A stretch of 64,000 nt of DNA. It comes from Hydractinia symbiolongicarpus. Taxonomy: Eukaryota; Cnidaria; Hydrozoa; Anthoathecata; Hydractiniidae. Made by a program: the position numbers and the translations under genes. The notes under the pieces are model-generated. The model was not told the origin of the DNA and ran no database searches. It saw only the letters and a program-made list of their open reading frames with translations. The stretch covers positions 17,183,001 through 17,247,000 of the forward strand of contig NC_079885.1 in assembly GCF_029227915.1 (NCBI RefSeq). The letters run 5' to 3'. Shown in pieces: positions 1 through 11,760 of this stretch; position 1 is the stretch's first letter; each line of letters starts with the position of its first letter.

Positions 1-410
1 AGTGGATTTTGAAACATTTCTTGCAGACAATTTGCAAATATCATTTATAGATACCGAAAGATCTATCTATATATTAATACACCTTGTGTGTGTGTGTGTG
101 CGCACGGTGAGGCCAAGGACAAAAAATTACAGGTCACTTTCTTATGGCTCATGCATTGTGTCCCCAAAGCTCAGCGTTACGCTAAAATTTACTAATTTAA
201 AAAAAATTGCTACACTAAGGTTTATTTGTTGTTTACTTTAAGAGCCGTACAGGGTCATGGATAGAATTTAATTTTACCCCCGGTTTACCATGTGCTCGCC
301 ATATCTCACGGAAACAAGTTGTTTATCAACTGAAAAAAGAAAACGGAAGCGAAGCGAAGAAGGTTGTCTCTTTTTAAAAGTAATCCTGAAAAAGGTTACT
401 TCAAACAAGG
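1..410. other. Flank left of the BEL element, no gene seen
   Basis: No convincing coding region. A short GT run lies near 85-100. Two short blocks (GTCACTTTCTTATG near 130 and TACGCTAAAATTTA near 178) recur in the same order near 26650-26695, so this is probably part of an interspersed repeat. The match is short and was found by eye. Confidence 0.4.
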
Positions 411-851
411 TCTTCCCGCATTGAGCGCGAGTATGCCTCAGACTCTACGAAGGAACACTTGGTTCTCCTTCTTAGTGTTTTGTTATATGTTTTATTTACT
501 CCCTTCGCCTTTGTTTGTTGTATGCAACGTTTTTCTTGTGTTTTGTCTCTTGGGTATAGTGTATTTGTCGTAATTTGTGTGCGTATGTTTCTTGTTCGTT
601 AGTGTGAAGTATCTGTGCCGTGTGTGTGCTATTGTAAAGGTGAAGTATTGGGATTTTTGTGTTTTAGAAAGTATATGTTTTTGTCGTATGTGTTATTTCT
701 TCTTTATATTGTATTGGCCGTTCGGCATCAGGCATTTTGTAGTTAGGTTTAATTTCTGTTATTTATACGTAGTTTGTAACTTAGTTTTTTTGTTTTTGTT
801 TGTAGCATCACAAAAGTGTGAAATAAATGTTATTAAAGCCACTTCGTGTCA
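411..851 (+). repeat. 5' LTR of the BEL element
   Basis: Matches 8992-9431 almost along its length, for example the shared block GAGCGCGAGTA and the ends CTTCCCGCA / CGTGTCA. Shared AATAAATGTTA near the 3' side looks like a polyadenylation signal (AATAAA at about 821-826). The exact first base is uncertain because the copies differ there (TC versus TG). Confidence 0.85.
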
Positions 852-941
852 GTAAACCCGCCCCTTACTCGCCACTGCTAAGTTGCCGTAACAGTAAAAC
901 ACAAAACGTAGTAACCTTGTTTACCTTAGTACAGCTTAGTT

Positions 942-2916
942 ATGTCTTACACGCAGCCAGATAGACAGGTGAGGTTAAGTAGCCTCACTGAAAGAGGCAG
1001 ACTGTATGAGCTTGGTGAGAACCAAAGACGTCAAGGACTGTTAGATAACAGAATTCGCACGCACCTCTTAAGAATGGAACTTTCTATAGAAGATAACAGA
1101 TTTCAAGGGTTGATAAACGAATTTGACGTTGTAGACAAACTGTTTAGTGAATACATGAAGTGTCATGCAAAATGCCAGATATTAATCCAGTCAGGAGTAG
1201 ATGATGTGGATATTTACAGTACAGCTTCCATTGATAGGAAAGTCACCTTTATCAAGCGTAAAATGGCTGAAGTATTGGACGAGTCAGGTGATTTGTTACA
1301 TAAGGCCAGTAATGATAAAGAAGCAACGAAGGTAGAGCATACCTCGCACAGACCAGTTAAATCCGGATCCACTAGAATGTCTTCCTCAAAGAGTATTTTA
1401 AGTCAAATGGCTAAAGAGAGGGCTAAGTTAGCAGAGCTTCAAGTGGAAGCCGAATTCATGGAAAGACAGCAGAAAATAGAACAACAGTCTAAATCACTGA
1501 GTTTGAAGCTAGAGCTGGCTAAAACCGAAGCTAAGATAAAAGCTTATCAGTGCATTGAAGGTGATAAGCAGATCCTCCCAAAATCTCTCTTTGACGAAGT
1601 TGATAAATCAAAGTTGGTAGCAGCATACGTCAATGCTCACCATACAGAAGTTCAGGATGAAATTAAAGGCGATACTAGAAAGAAATCTCCTGATAGAGGG
1701 GTGAATCGTTATGACCAGTTAGATAACTTGAGATCCCGATTGCTTAACAAAGCAGAAGTAAACTTCGAGTTAACTGATGAGTTTCTGCAGTCAATTCCCA
1801 CAGACAGAATGACAGATGACCATGAAGTGAGAGGACATATGCCCAAGTTTGAAGGAAAAGTGTCTCATGATTTGACCACCCTTGTAAATCATCTGCAAGC
1901 ACCATCAGTCGAGATTTATACTTTTAGTGGAAACTGCATCGATTACCCCTACTTCATTACAACATTCAGTGAAGTTGTTGAGACAAGGATACCACATTCT
2001 AGAGGTAGATTAACCAGACTATTTAAGTATCTCAAAGACGAGGCTAAGGAACTGGTTGAGTCATGTGTATATCTTCCACCTGATAAAGGATATGAGAAAG
2101 CTAGACAACTGCTAGAAAAGAATTATGGGGACCAGTACCGAATTATGAGTGAGTACCGGAAGGAATTAAAGTCTTGGCCAAAACTCAAAGCTTACGATGG
2201 AAAGGGATTCCGAAGTTTTACAGTTTTTTTATGAAATACAAGTCAACAATGATGTCCCTCAGGAATTGCAACGTTACGATAGTCCAGAGCTACTTCAAAG
2301 GCTTCAGTTGATCTTGCCATCCAACTTAGAAAAGGGATGGAATAGGAAAAGCTATCACATTAGAAAGAAGCAGCAAGTCGAGGCGGGATTTGATAATTTC
2401 ATAGACTTCATGGAAGAAGAAATGATGCTTTTTAATGATCCAAACTTCTCAAAAAATGCATTGTTTGAGCTAAAAGAGGATTCATCTCATTCCAATCAGA
2501 AAAGATTTGTGAAGACATTGCTAACAAGCTCAAAAGGAAAATCAAAACCATGCCCTAAGTGTACCAGACTTCATGATTTGGACGAATGTAAAGAATTTTT
2601 GATGATTAAACTTTTTGACAGACAAAAATTCGTTTTTCGGAACAGACTTTGCTTTTCGTGTTACGAACCCACTAGTGACGATCACATTGCTGTAAGTTGT
2701 CCAAAAAAACGAAAATGCGATGTGTGCGATGAACCACATCCTACTGGTCTACATGGTTCCCGACATGAAGACAAGCCTCCTGATGGAAAGAAGCCGATAG
2801 GTGTTAATTACTCCAAACTAAAAATGGAAGTGATAAGTCTCAATGTGGTTCCTGTAAAGATAACGCATCCTTCGTCATCAGTAGAGATAATCACGAAAGC
2901 ACTACTAGATAGCTAG
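942..2916 (+). pseudogene. BEL gag and start of pol (DUF1759-like, zinc knuckles)
   Basis: The first frame (942-2234) encodes a 430-residue Gag-like protein: an N-terminal charged helical part, then near residues 305-420 a DUF1759-like stretch with FSGNCIDYPYF and a LEKNYGD motif typical of BEL/Pao polyproteins. A frameshift near 2215 moves the reading into 2197-2916. That frame continues the same domain (VPQELQRYDSPELLQRL), then shows two Cys/His knuckle-like clusters (CPKCTRLHDLDEC; CFSCYEP...HIAVSCPKKRKC) and stops at ALLDS, exactly where the aspartic protease DSG motif would begin. Everything after that in the expected order is displaced by foreign sequence. Family identity is clear; function in this copy is lost. 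Confidence 0.82.
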
Positions 2917-5520
2917 CGTGTTAAACTGGAAAGAAAGAAGGTATGTAGTAGTTTTATACTAACCATATAACTTTTTTGTCATGAGTCGCGAAACCACTGT
3001 TTCAGGTTGTTCGCAAACTTTTATCGAGTAGCTCACATACTGTCAGTGGTTGTGAATTAGAAAATTTGGAAATATATCTGGAGTTATTGAGAATAATATC
3101 TCAATGCAAGCTGATGCGACAGATAAAGTATGCAAATGTTGAAATCCGTTATTACAAATACCCAACTTGCTGGCAGTTAGTAGCACTTGATCACAACAAC
3201 AACATAAATCGCGATCAAGTGTGTACTTTCATTTCTATTTTTGTCTTCCTGCTCAATTCTCTAAAAAGTTATTAATACCTCCTTTTACTTTTAGGCCAAG
3301 CAAAAAACTAAGGAAGGTTAATACGTCCCTCGTTATAAAACTTCTTTTTCGCGCTACTCGAAAAGATTTGTTGCAGAAAAAGTGAAAAAGTACAAATGTT
3401 ATGAATTTTTACGGAACATCGCTATTGCAACGTATTAACGAGCTTTGGCAAAAATGTAGTCGAGGACAAAATGGCGAGGGAAAGTAGAAAATAAAAGGAA
3501 TTCTTAGCACCAACAGAACGACCTGAGAGAAGTGAAATTATAGAACGCTCCTTAAAGTATTGGCGAATGTAAATATAGTTATGCATGTACACATTTGTTA
3601 TAGTTATATGTTTTATAAAAATATTAGAGTTGGATTTCAGGTTAAAAATAGTAGATGTATTGTGTCTATTATTTAGAACAATAGGGAAAAAAGAATGATG
3701 ACCAGCCTAGAATTTAGTATTCTTGTAAAAAAGCATGTAAGTTGTATGTTGTAGTTCATTTGTAAATATTCCTATTCGCCCTCGGTATTAACTTCGTGCA
3801 CCTATGTGAAATTCATTTTATTTACGTAATCTCTGTCTTTGTATCTGGTGTAACTACGGTCTAAAGAAGGAAATTCTTCTCTCATTCGCTTGACAACACA
3901 GGCTGGAATCACACGTCGCACAGATCTGCCACGACGGTTATGTACCAAAGGAAAAAGCAAGTGTCAAATTATAATTACTATTAATCGTCCCCCAAAGAAG
4001 GAAGGCTGATTTTCCCTGTCGTACATTCCCACTAATGCCGTCCAAAGATTTTATTTCGTTAGGACGATAGAAAGAAAACGATTGTGCTCCGTTATGCACC
4101 GTTTATTTAAGATAGTAAAAAAAAATATTATTTCTAAAAAAAAAGTCACAATAAGACACTAATCACTAACTGAATTTAATTACCGCCTAATTCCCATAAC
4201 TCGGTTATATCCATTCCTCTATAGCATTTACACTCCTTACAAGTACTCATTTTGATGCAAACACCACATTTGCAGCAGATACAATTAATTTTGTTCTGTC
4301 AGTGACTCACCCGATTCTGTTTCCGGCTTGTCCATATGGTGTGAAGTCTTTGAACAGAGTTGTCTCCCATTGGTTCATATTGAAAACCCAAAAATGTATT
4401 TTTATCCATACTCATACTCGTGTTGATATACTTATTAATTTCCTTAAAAATTGGTTTTGCTTCTGCATGCTTTTAGAATTCACTTTATAATACAGGAAAA
4501 GGGGGGGGGGGGGGTGGGTTAAGTGAAAAGTCAGCATAATCTTTATTACAATTTTCATTCTGGTCAGTAGCTATCTCGTGATGACGTCACATTGCTGATG
4601 TGAGCATTTTTTACCGTTTTCATAATGCCCGCGTGACTAGGGTTTGAAGAGGTAGCTAAACAGCAGTAAATCAATTTCTTTTCCAATGGTACTCCTTTAT
4701 TCTGTAAATATAGTGAAAAACATTGTTATTTTGTTGAATAACATGTTGTTGTGGATTATTTTAGGGCAACTTATTTTTGCTCAGGAGGTAACCTTTACGT
4801 TTCTTACACCAATCTTATACTTCTGCATAATAATTGATCACTATTGTAACGACTATTTGTTAACAGGTTTTTTTCACATCTTCTGTTTATGCTGCACGTG
4901 TTCGCTCACATTCGCAATTATCCACAGTTGAGTATGGGTAAAACAAAAACAAACTCTAGAAACAACAATCTTTTCGACTAGTGCTAGCTTGGCGATCGGC
5001 AGTAGAAACCTTTTGCTTTATTCTTCTTTTAGCTGGCGAGTCAAATATTTTTGTTTTAGATTTTCTTCTTCTTTTTGATGACATAAAAGCTTTATGACGA
5101 TAGGACATTTTTATTCGCTTTTAAATTATAAACTGGTTTTGCCATGTTTTTCACAATAAATTATATTTTACAAAAAAGAAAAAGAAAATATCCTTATGGG
5201 AAATAGGAGAAAAACTTCAAAAGAATCTTTTAACAACATGCGAAAATCATTTTCCTCTTTGAGTCGGCTATCATTTATAACCTTGAACATAATTGAGTAG
5301 TAAAAAATAATACCCAAGATGATTACGTGTGAACAAATATTTGATTTTTATCGCATAACAAAAAAGTAATTTATGAAAAAAAACATTTTTTGGGATAATA
5401 AGCTATCTTGAACACATTTTTTTAAAAATATTTTGCACCATTTTAAAGCCCAGATCTTTTTCTATCTAATCACTGAAAAAAAATTTTTTTAAAAAAAAAC
5501 CACGCCTTCATTTACTCAGA
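2917..5520. other. 2.6-kb block interrupting BEL pol
   Basis: BEL coding similarity stops at 2916 and resumes at about 5512 (LRVFSRKF, then the A17-like domain). The block is very AT-rich with no supportable protein. It contains a poly-G run at about 4501-4514 and, on the minus strand at about 4185-4285, a short Cys-rich reading frame. I saw no terminal repeats or target duplications that would name it. It may be a degenerate insertion plus decayed protease sequence. Confidence 0.5.
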
Positions 5521-7235
5521 GTGTTTAGCAGGAAATTTCTACCTGTTGATAAAGAAGATATTCCTACGTCAAATAAAGTAGCAAAATAGAGTTATTTAAA
5601 CGAGATCCACAAGAACCTTCAACAAGATGAAGACGAAACAGATATAGGCATATTGATAGGTGCCAATTGTCCTCAAGCTCTCGAGCCTATTGAGATCATT
5701 CCAAGTCAAGGAAATGGACCTTATGCCTTTCGATCAGTGCTAGGATGGTGTGTAACGGGTCCGATAACTTCTAAACAAACAGCTCAAAAAGATGTAATTA
5801 TGTATCAATTTCTGACGATAACGTGCCAATTCGATTCGTTCTTCAAGATAATGTGAAGGAGCATGGTTTGGCAGAAATGAAGCTTATGATAATTCGTCAA
5901 GATTTTAGTAAAAATACATTGGCTTGAGAACCTAAAAAACTTTCATTGCAAGATCGAAAATTTCTAAAGCTGATGGATGAGAACGTAAAATTGGTAGATG
6001 GACATTATCAACTTCTGTTGCCATTCAAAGATCCTATGTGTGAAGTTCCAAACAATAAAAGTCAAGCCATTAAACGAGCCCATAGCCTTAAACGAAAGCT
6101 TCAACAGAATCAGCGGATGCATGATGACTATTGCACATTTATGAAAACCATCCTCGATAAAGGATTTGGTGGTGTATCCCTTAACTCTCATCTCTTACAA
6201 GGTCCTGACTTGGCAAACCAAATCGTTGGAGTTTTGACAAGATGACAACATCGATAAATATGGTGAAGAAGCTTTAACCCTGATAAGAAATTTTTACGTC
6301 GACGATATGTTGAAATCTTCATCAAATGCCTTGTCGACTTTACGCCTTATTGAGAAAGTAAAAAAATGTGTGCTGCTGGTGGCTTTCCTTTGACCAAGTT
6401 TGTAAGTAGCTTAAGGGAAGTATTAGAAGGTATTCCAACGGAAGAAAGGTCGAAAGATGTCAAAGACCTAAATTTCGATGCTCAAACCCTCCCAATCGAA
6501 AGAGCCCTTGGTGTCAGTTGGTGTGTTGAAACAGACTTGTTTTGCTTCTGAATTGTGTTGAAGGACAATCCACTGACCCAAAGAGGTATTCTATCATCAA
6601 TTAGTTCTGTGTATGACCCTCTTGGATTCGGAGCCCCATTTCTTTTACCATCCAAGAAACTCCTACAACAACTTTGCAGTGAACAAAAGGATTGGGATGA
6701 TGACATCTCTCAACAACAACGAGCAATATGGGAACAATGGAGGAATTCTTTACCTCTGCTGAAAGACATAAGCAAATTATGTTGCATTGTTCCGGAATGT
6801 TTTGGTAAAGTTTGTGATATTTCACTTCACCGTTTCTCTGATGCTCCCACAAGTGAGTATAGGCAAGTATCGTATCTTCAACTAGTCAATGATCAAGGTG
6901 AAGTTTATTGTTGTTTTATGATGGGCAAGGCAAGAGTCACACCATTAAAAGCAATTAATGTCCCACGTCTCCAGTTATCTGCAACTAACACATCAACCAA
7001 AGTAGCTACGCAGCTTAAAAGGGAGCTCAATATTAATCTATCGTCTGAAGTTCTCTGGACAGATAGCAAAGTTGTGTTAGGCTATATAACAAATCAGTCA
7101 AGGAAGTTTTATTTGTTCGTGGTTAATATAGTACAGGTTATTCATGAAGCTTCCAGTGTTGAACAATGGCGTTACGTTCCGTCTTCTCAAAATCCTGTTG
7201 ACGATGCATCACGTGGTCAAACTTCAACTTTATAA
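5521..7235 (+). pseudogene. BEL pol: A17/reverse transcriptase remnant and RNase H
   Basis: Reading across frames gives the A17-like motif IGANCPQALEP and LGWCVTGP (about 5655-5765), the linker DENVKLVDGHYQLLLPFK (about 5974), the RT N-terminal part ending in LLQGPDLANQIVGVLTR at 6240, then at about 6295 RNFYVDDMLKS with the catalytic YVDD. The RT segment that should lie between GVLTR and YVDD (about 80 residues, including the first catalytic Asp) is absent. FPLTKFVS (6387) and SVYDPLGFGAPF (6607) continue the family pattern. 6825-7225 is an RNase H-like region with SDAP, LWTDSKVVLGYI and NPVDDASRG. Several stops and frameshifts are present. Confidence 0.82.
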
Positions 7236-8927
7236 AAAACGACCGTTGGTTATCTGGACCCAAATTCCTACTCCAATCTTCAGTCAAGTGGGATACAGGT
7301 GAAACTTTGACAGTTTACAGTGACGACATTGAATTCAAGAAAGTGAAAGTAAATGCAGCTACTTTAAAAAAGGACCTACCAAATGAAGGACTGAAAACTA
7401 TCTCACAAGATGAAAACGATCCATTCCAGAAGCTTTTCGAAAGGGTTTCCAGTTGGTATCGTCTGAAACGGATCATTGCTACCATTTTCACATAGATATA
7501 TAAGAAGAAGAAGATTGACGTGAGTGTCCTTGAGAAGGCTGAACTAGCCATTGTCAGGCTCGTTCAAAGAAGAGCATTCAAGACGGAATTGACATGCCTG
7601 CTAGCGAACAAAAGGAAACGAAATTTAGGTTCTCTTTCTCGCTTGAGCCCATTCTTGGATGAAGATTCTATCATACGAGTCGGTGGGCGATTCGGAAAAT
7701 CGTCAAGTCTGGATTGGAGGATAAAGCATCCCATCATTTTGCCAAAAATGCATCCTATTACAGAATTGGTGATACGGTATCACGACAAGAAGGTGCAAGA
7801 TAGTGGTCGAGATGCAACGTTAAACAAGATACGACAGAGAGGTATCATGATAGTTAATGCAAGTTCACGTGTTGGAAACGAAATCTTCAAGTGTGTTACA
7901 TGCAGGAAGCTTAGAGGATGATTCGGTGAACAAAGAATGGCAGACTTACCTTCAGAGCGATGTTCGAAAGCTGCACCTTTCACGTATTCAGGAGTGGACA
8001 TGTACGTCCATTTCTACTTAAACGCGAACTTAAACGCTATGGCGCTTTATTTACCTACTTCTCTAGTCAAGCCATTCATTTGGAAAGTACAAACAGTCTC
8101 GAGACAGATTCTTTCATCATGGCCCTCTGCCGATTTATTAATAGACGAGGGGATGTACGTCGATTACGATCTGACAATGGAACGAATTTTGTTGGTGCTT
8201 CAGCAGAACTGAAGAAAGCCGTTAAAGAAATGGACCAACAGAAGATTGCTTCAGCAGAAGTGAAGAAAGCCGTTAAAGAAATGGACCAACAGAAGATTGC
8301 TGAATTTCTTCTCAGAAACAACACAGATTGGATCGGTTGGGAACACTCCTACTGCAAGCCACATGGGTGGTGTCTGGGAGCGACAAATAAGTTAAACAAC
8401 CACAGTCATAGTTTGAATGATGAATGCTTTCGAACCATTCTAACAGAAGTGGAAGCAATAGTTAATAGCAGACCTTTGTCTGTAGAAACTATTAATGACA
8501 GTGACAGTCTTATTCCCCTTACCCCTAATCTTTTACTGACAATGAAGTCTTGATTGTCATGGCAACACCTGGGGAATTTAACGAAAACGACATGTACAGT
8601 AGACAACGATGGAGAAGAGTGCAGCATCTGGTCAATGAGTTTTGGACGCGTTGGCGTACAGAATATCTCCAAACGCTTCAACAAAGACGAAAATGGCAAA
8701 CTCAAAGACGCAATTTCATAGTTGGCGATATAGTGATAATTAAAGACGACGCTCCTCACAGAAATGACGATGGTCAAGTTAGAAGTGTTTTTGTTCAAAC
8801 TTCAACACGAAACGCATACGAGCGTCCGGTTTCAAAGATCGTATTGCTTCTAGAATCACGTGAAAAGGAAGTAAAAGGTCGAATTACCGATGAGGAGTCA
8901 GAGAAGCAGAATCCGTTATGTATCTGA
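7236..8927 (+). pseudogene. BEL integrase and DUF5641-like C-terminus
   Basis: 7520-7921 encodes the integrase zinc-binding part: IRVGGRFGKS, HPIILPKMHPITELVIRYHD and the final CVTCRKLRG, an HHCC pattern. The catalytic core follows in shifting frames: SGVDMYV (about 7993), SDNGTNFVG (about 8168) and EVEAIVNSRPLS (about 8447). A 51-bp tandem duplication sits between the second and third core motifs, adding 17 residues. 8550-8927 gives a DUF5641-like domain (VQHLVNEFWTRWRTEYLQTLQ, then VGDIVIIKDDAP and DGQVRSV) with a short internal deletion before DGQVRSV. The order is standard for BEL/Pao elements. Not functional as read because of frame breaks. Confidence 0.82.
8197..8298 (+). repeat. 51-bp tandem duplication in BEL integrase
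   Basis: Two adjacent 51-bp copies (8197-8247 and 8248-8298) differ at one base; both are in frame and each encodes A-S-A-E-(L/V)-KKAVKEMDQQKI. The near identity suggests the duplication is much younger than the element's other damage. Confidence 0.95.
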
Positions 8928-8991
8928 AATTTATATGATAGTAGTCAATTTTGTTTGTCATGATATTTTTTATATCTTGAGGGGAGCCAGG

Positions 8992-9431
8992 TGTTCCCGC
9001 ACTGAGCGCGAGTAGGCCTCAGACTCTACGAAGGAACACTTGGTTCTCCTTCTTAGTTTTTGTTATATGTTTTATGTATTCGCTTCGCCTTTGTTTATTG
9101 TATGCAACGTTTTTCTTGTGTTTGTCCCTTCGGTAGAGTGTATTTGTCGTAATTTGTGTGTGTATATTTCTTGTTCGTTAGTGTGAAGTATCTGTGCCAT
9201 GTGTGTGTGCTATTACAAAGGTGAAGTATTGGGATTTTTGTGTTTTAGTAAGCATATGTTTTTTCGTATGTGTTATTTCTTCTTTATATTGTATTGGCCA
9301 TTCGGCATCAGGCATTTTGTAGTTAGGTTTAATTTCTGTTATTTTTTACGTAGTTTTTAACTTAGTTTTTTTGTTTTTTTTGTAGTGTTGCGAAAGTGTG
9401 GAATAAATGTTAGTAAAGCCACTTCGTGTCA
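8992..9431 (+). repeat. 3' LTR of the BEL element
   Basis: Begins TGTTCCCGCA and ends CGTGTCA, copying 411-851. The purine-rich sequence GAGGGGAGCCAGG (8979-8991) immediately before it fits a polypurine tract for plus-strand priming. Confidence 0.86.
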
Positions 9432-10180
9432 GTAAGTAAGTATGAATGTAATTCGAATCTAAGATGTAAAAAACAAACTGTTGTTGTCAAACGAAGTTGG
9501 TGTTGTTAGTTAGAAATATTTTTTAAAAAATAAAAACGTACAATGATATAACATTACAAAGAGAATAGATTGAAAATGTATCAAAAAATTGTATATGCTT
9601 AAAATTTATTCTCTTTGGGATACAGTGAAGTTTAGTATTCCAGGAAAACACTGATTGAACTTTTATCAAGAGAACGCTAGCCAGCTACCTACTGAGAAAG
9701 CGAAAGAAATGCAGGTGTGTTGTTTAGATTATTTAGTAGAGAAATGAATTTAGGTACGATTTTTTAGCCGTTTTAGCTTTTAGAGCTTAATTTTCCCTTA
9801 AATATTAACTTTGTCTTGAGCCGGAAGATATTTTGAGTACTCTTTTTGGAAGAATATATATATAGAATATCACAGAACCAACTGCGCGTCATACACGCAG
9901 TTGGTTCGGTTGTAAAAGACATTTTTTAAGTACCGTCGCACGATAGCGAATTTTCTCATTCTTGATTGGCTGATTATTCAGAGACTTTATTGTGCATCTT
10001 GTTCGCAGGTTTTTAAAAAGATGTGCACAAATCTCGACCCACCTTGAATTTTCTGACTTTCACAGCATTGCTGCCAGGATGGTAATAAGTTGATTATTAA
10101 ACGTTTATATTCTACTGCCTGTTATTTGAAGTTCTGCTTATGCCAAGCATAAGCAGAACTTCAAATATGTATTATGTCAC
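9432..10180. other. Spacer with two perfect hairpins
   Basis: No coding region. Two inverted repeats: 9875-9886 with 9896-9907 (12-bp arms, 9-nt loop) and 10123-10143 with 10147-10167 (21-bp perfect arms, loop CAA). The second ends 13 bp before the first Helentron ORF. Either could be part of the element's 5' terminal region, but I could not define a terminus. Confidence 0.6.
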
Positions 10181-10804
10181 ATGTCACTGTTGCCGCGAAC
10201 ATGCCTTCTCTTTTATATCTTTTGTCATACTTTGCTAAAAATTCTACTGTTTGGTACTGGCGACATAGAGTTAAATCCAGGTCCTTATGCAATTATGAAA
10301 TGTATTCAGGCATTATTTCACCAGGGTCACGAAAAGTTTGGAAATACTAGGGAAATACAATGCTCTTGCATATCTCTCTTCAGTATATGCTTTTTAAATC
10401 TCAAAGCAGTAAGTCGATGGACATGCAACGACTTGGAATATATATTGGAGCAAGGTGACACGTTGTATAAACAGCAAAATAGTCTGGACTTTCTCTCCGC
10501 TGCGGAACTGCCAAAATTTATTACAATACAACATTTAACTATAAGCCTTGATTTCACAGCAGATTTCTTTGGATTTCTTCACAGTGGCTCTAATTCACAA
10601 ACTGAATTTATTCATAACATACATAGTTGCAATAATTTCACAGGGATATTAATTTTTGTAAGTGGGTACACTTTAGCTGTTATTCCAAACAAACGCCATT
10701 ACTATTTATTAGACTCTCATAGTCGAGATAAGACAGGTATGCTTTCAGCAACAGGCTCTGCAACTGTATTAAAATTTGCTGATGTTGTGCAACTTACTTT
10801 GTAG
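10181..10804 (+). pseudogene. 2A-like leader plus tegument-type cysteine peptidase domain
   Basis: Residues 1-24 are hydrophobic (LLFYIFCHTLLKILLF), then residues 28-35 read DIELNPGP, the consensus of 2A ribosome-skipping peptides, with the final Pro at residue 35. After it comes a domain resembling the herpesvirus-tegument deubiquitinase-like peptidases (C76 type) carried by many animal mobile elements: a QC pair near residue 67 as candidate nucleophile, W...DLEYILEQGDTLY, and HYYLLDSHSRD near residue 178 offering Asp and His. The catalytic assignment is inference from family pattern. The reading frame is open for 207 codons and ends where downstream coding continues in another frame. The start at 10181 keeps the hydrophobic leader. 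Confidence 0.68.
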
Positions 10805-10877
10805 ATTTTTGAAGTTTATTCTAAAAGTTCATCTAGTCAGATCCAGTATGAACTTCAGTTCATAACAGTGGATAATA

Positions 10878-11760
10878 ATGGATATTCTGCAAGTGACAAA
10901 AGTAAAATTGTACCAAAGCCCAGATCTAAAAGATAAATTCCAAGGAAAGATACTTCTGATGCTGAAAGCAAAAATTGCTCAACGTATGAAACAAAAAAGT
11001 GCATGTATCTCAAAAAATATTGCGAAAGAAAATACTAAAAAGAAAGCGTCATCTGTGTCTTGCAAGAACACTGCCCATGCGATGACTTCACCCCATGGAA
11101 AGAAACCTGCATCACCTCACGATTGCATAAAAAGGTTTAGACGAAAAATACGACTTGGCCCTGTCCACATTTGTGTTATATGTAATAGGTGTTTATATCG
11201 CAGTTCTGTCAAGGTTTTTCAAGACCACAAAAACAGCCATGTAGACAATCTTAACACAAATGTAGTTAGTTCAGATGGCAAGAAATATATTTGTTTAACA
11301 TGTTCTTCAAAATTGTCGAAAAATAAAATCCCATATCAAGCAGTGTTCAACAAGTTAGCCATTATTGATATTCCTATTGAGATATCAAGACTAAATAGAC
11401 TAAAGACTGCCCTGATATCAAGGCGGTTACTTTTCAAAAAGGTTGTCATAATTTCAAAAGGCCAAATGCCTAAACGCAAAGAAGCAATTTGCAATATTCC
11501 CAGTTCAGTAAGTGAGACATTTAATTCATTGCCATGTCCGTTGAACACTTCTGGTTTACTCCTCGTATAGTTGAAAAAGAAAAAGATATTTAATGGTCAT
11601 GTTTATTTTGAATCAGTTTCCCCAGCAAATATTGAACATGCATTGTTATTTTTGAAATTGAATAATAACTTATACAAAGATATTAGCATTAACCTGGACA
11701 ATGTCCCATTAGAGTTATTAAACCTTGACCATGAAGAGGAAATTGTTATTAATTTAGAAA
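10878..11760 (+). pseudogene. Helentron DUF6570-like region
   Basis: Two abutting frames (10878-11570 and 11571 onward) give a basic segment, then a zinc-binding-like part (CVICNRCLYRSSV ... CLTCSSKL), IPIEISRLNRLKTALISRRL, SETFNSLPCPL and, after a stop at 11570, HVYFESVSPANIEHAL ... NNNLYKDI. This order is what precedes the Rep region in many Helitron and Helentron polyproteins. The single stop between the two parts is in the same frame (TAG at 11568-11570), so one base change separates them. Its biochemical role is not established in the family as far as I know. Confidence 0.7.

Larger units (their letters stand above)
411..9431 (+). mobile_element. BEL/Pao-type LTR retrotransposon, degenerate
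   Basis: Two direct repeats of about 440 bp (411-851 and 8992-9431) bracket gag- and pol-like reading frames in BEL/Pao order: gag with DUF1759-like region, zinc knuckles, protease start, A17/reverse transcriptase, RNase H, integrase with HHCC and DDE parts, then a DUF5641-like C-terminus. A purine-rich tract lies directly before the 3' LTR. The coding part is broken by frameshifts, by a missing reverse-transcriptase core and by about 2.6 kb of unrelated DNA between protease and A17 domain, so the copy cannot be autonomous. No clear target-site duplication was seen at the LTR edges. The LTRs differ by scattered substitutions and small indels, indicating an old insertion. Confidence 0.88.

Noticed and set aside
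577-855. Hydrophobic, Cys-rich 92-codon ORF
   Set aside because: It lies inside the 5' LTR and is a by-product of its T/G-rich sequence.
4501-4514. Poly-G run as a G-quadruplex or element end
   Set aside because: A single homopolymer run without other G tracts; more likely slippage or sequencing noise.
7960-8553. Functional integrase with extra repeat
   Set aside because: Zinc-binding and core parts are in different frames and the first core acidic motif is displaced; the element is dead.
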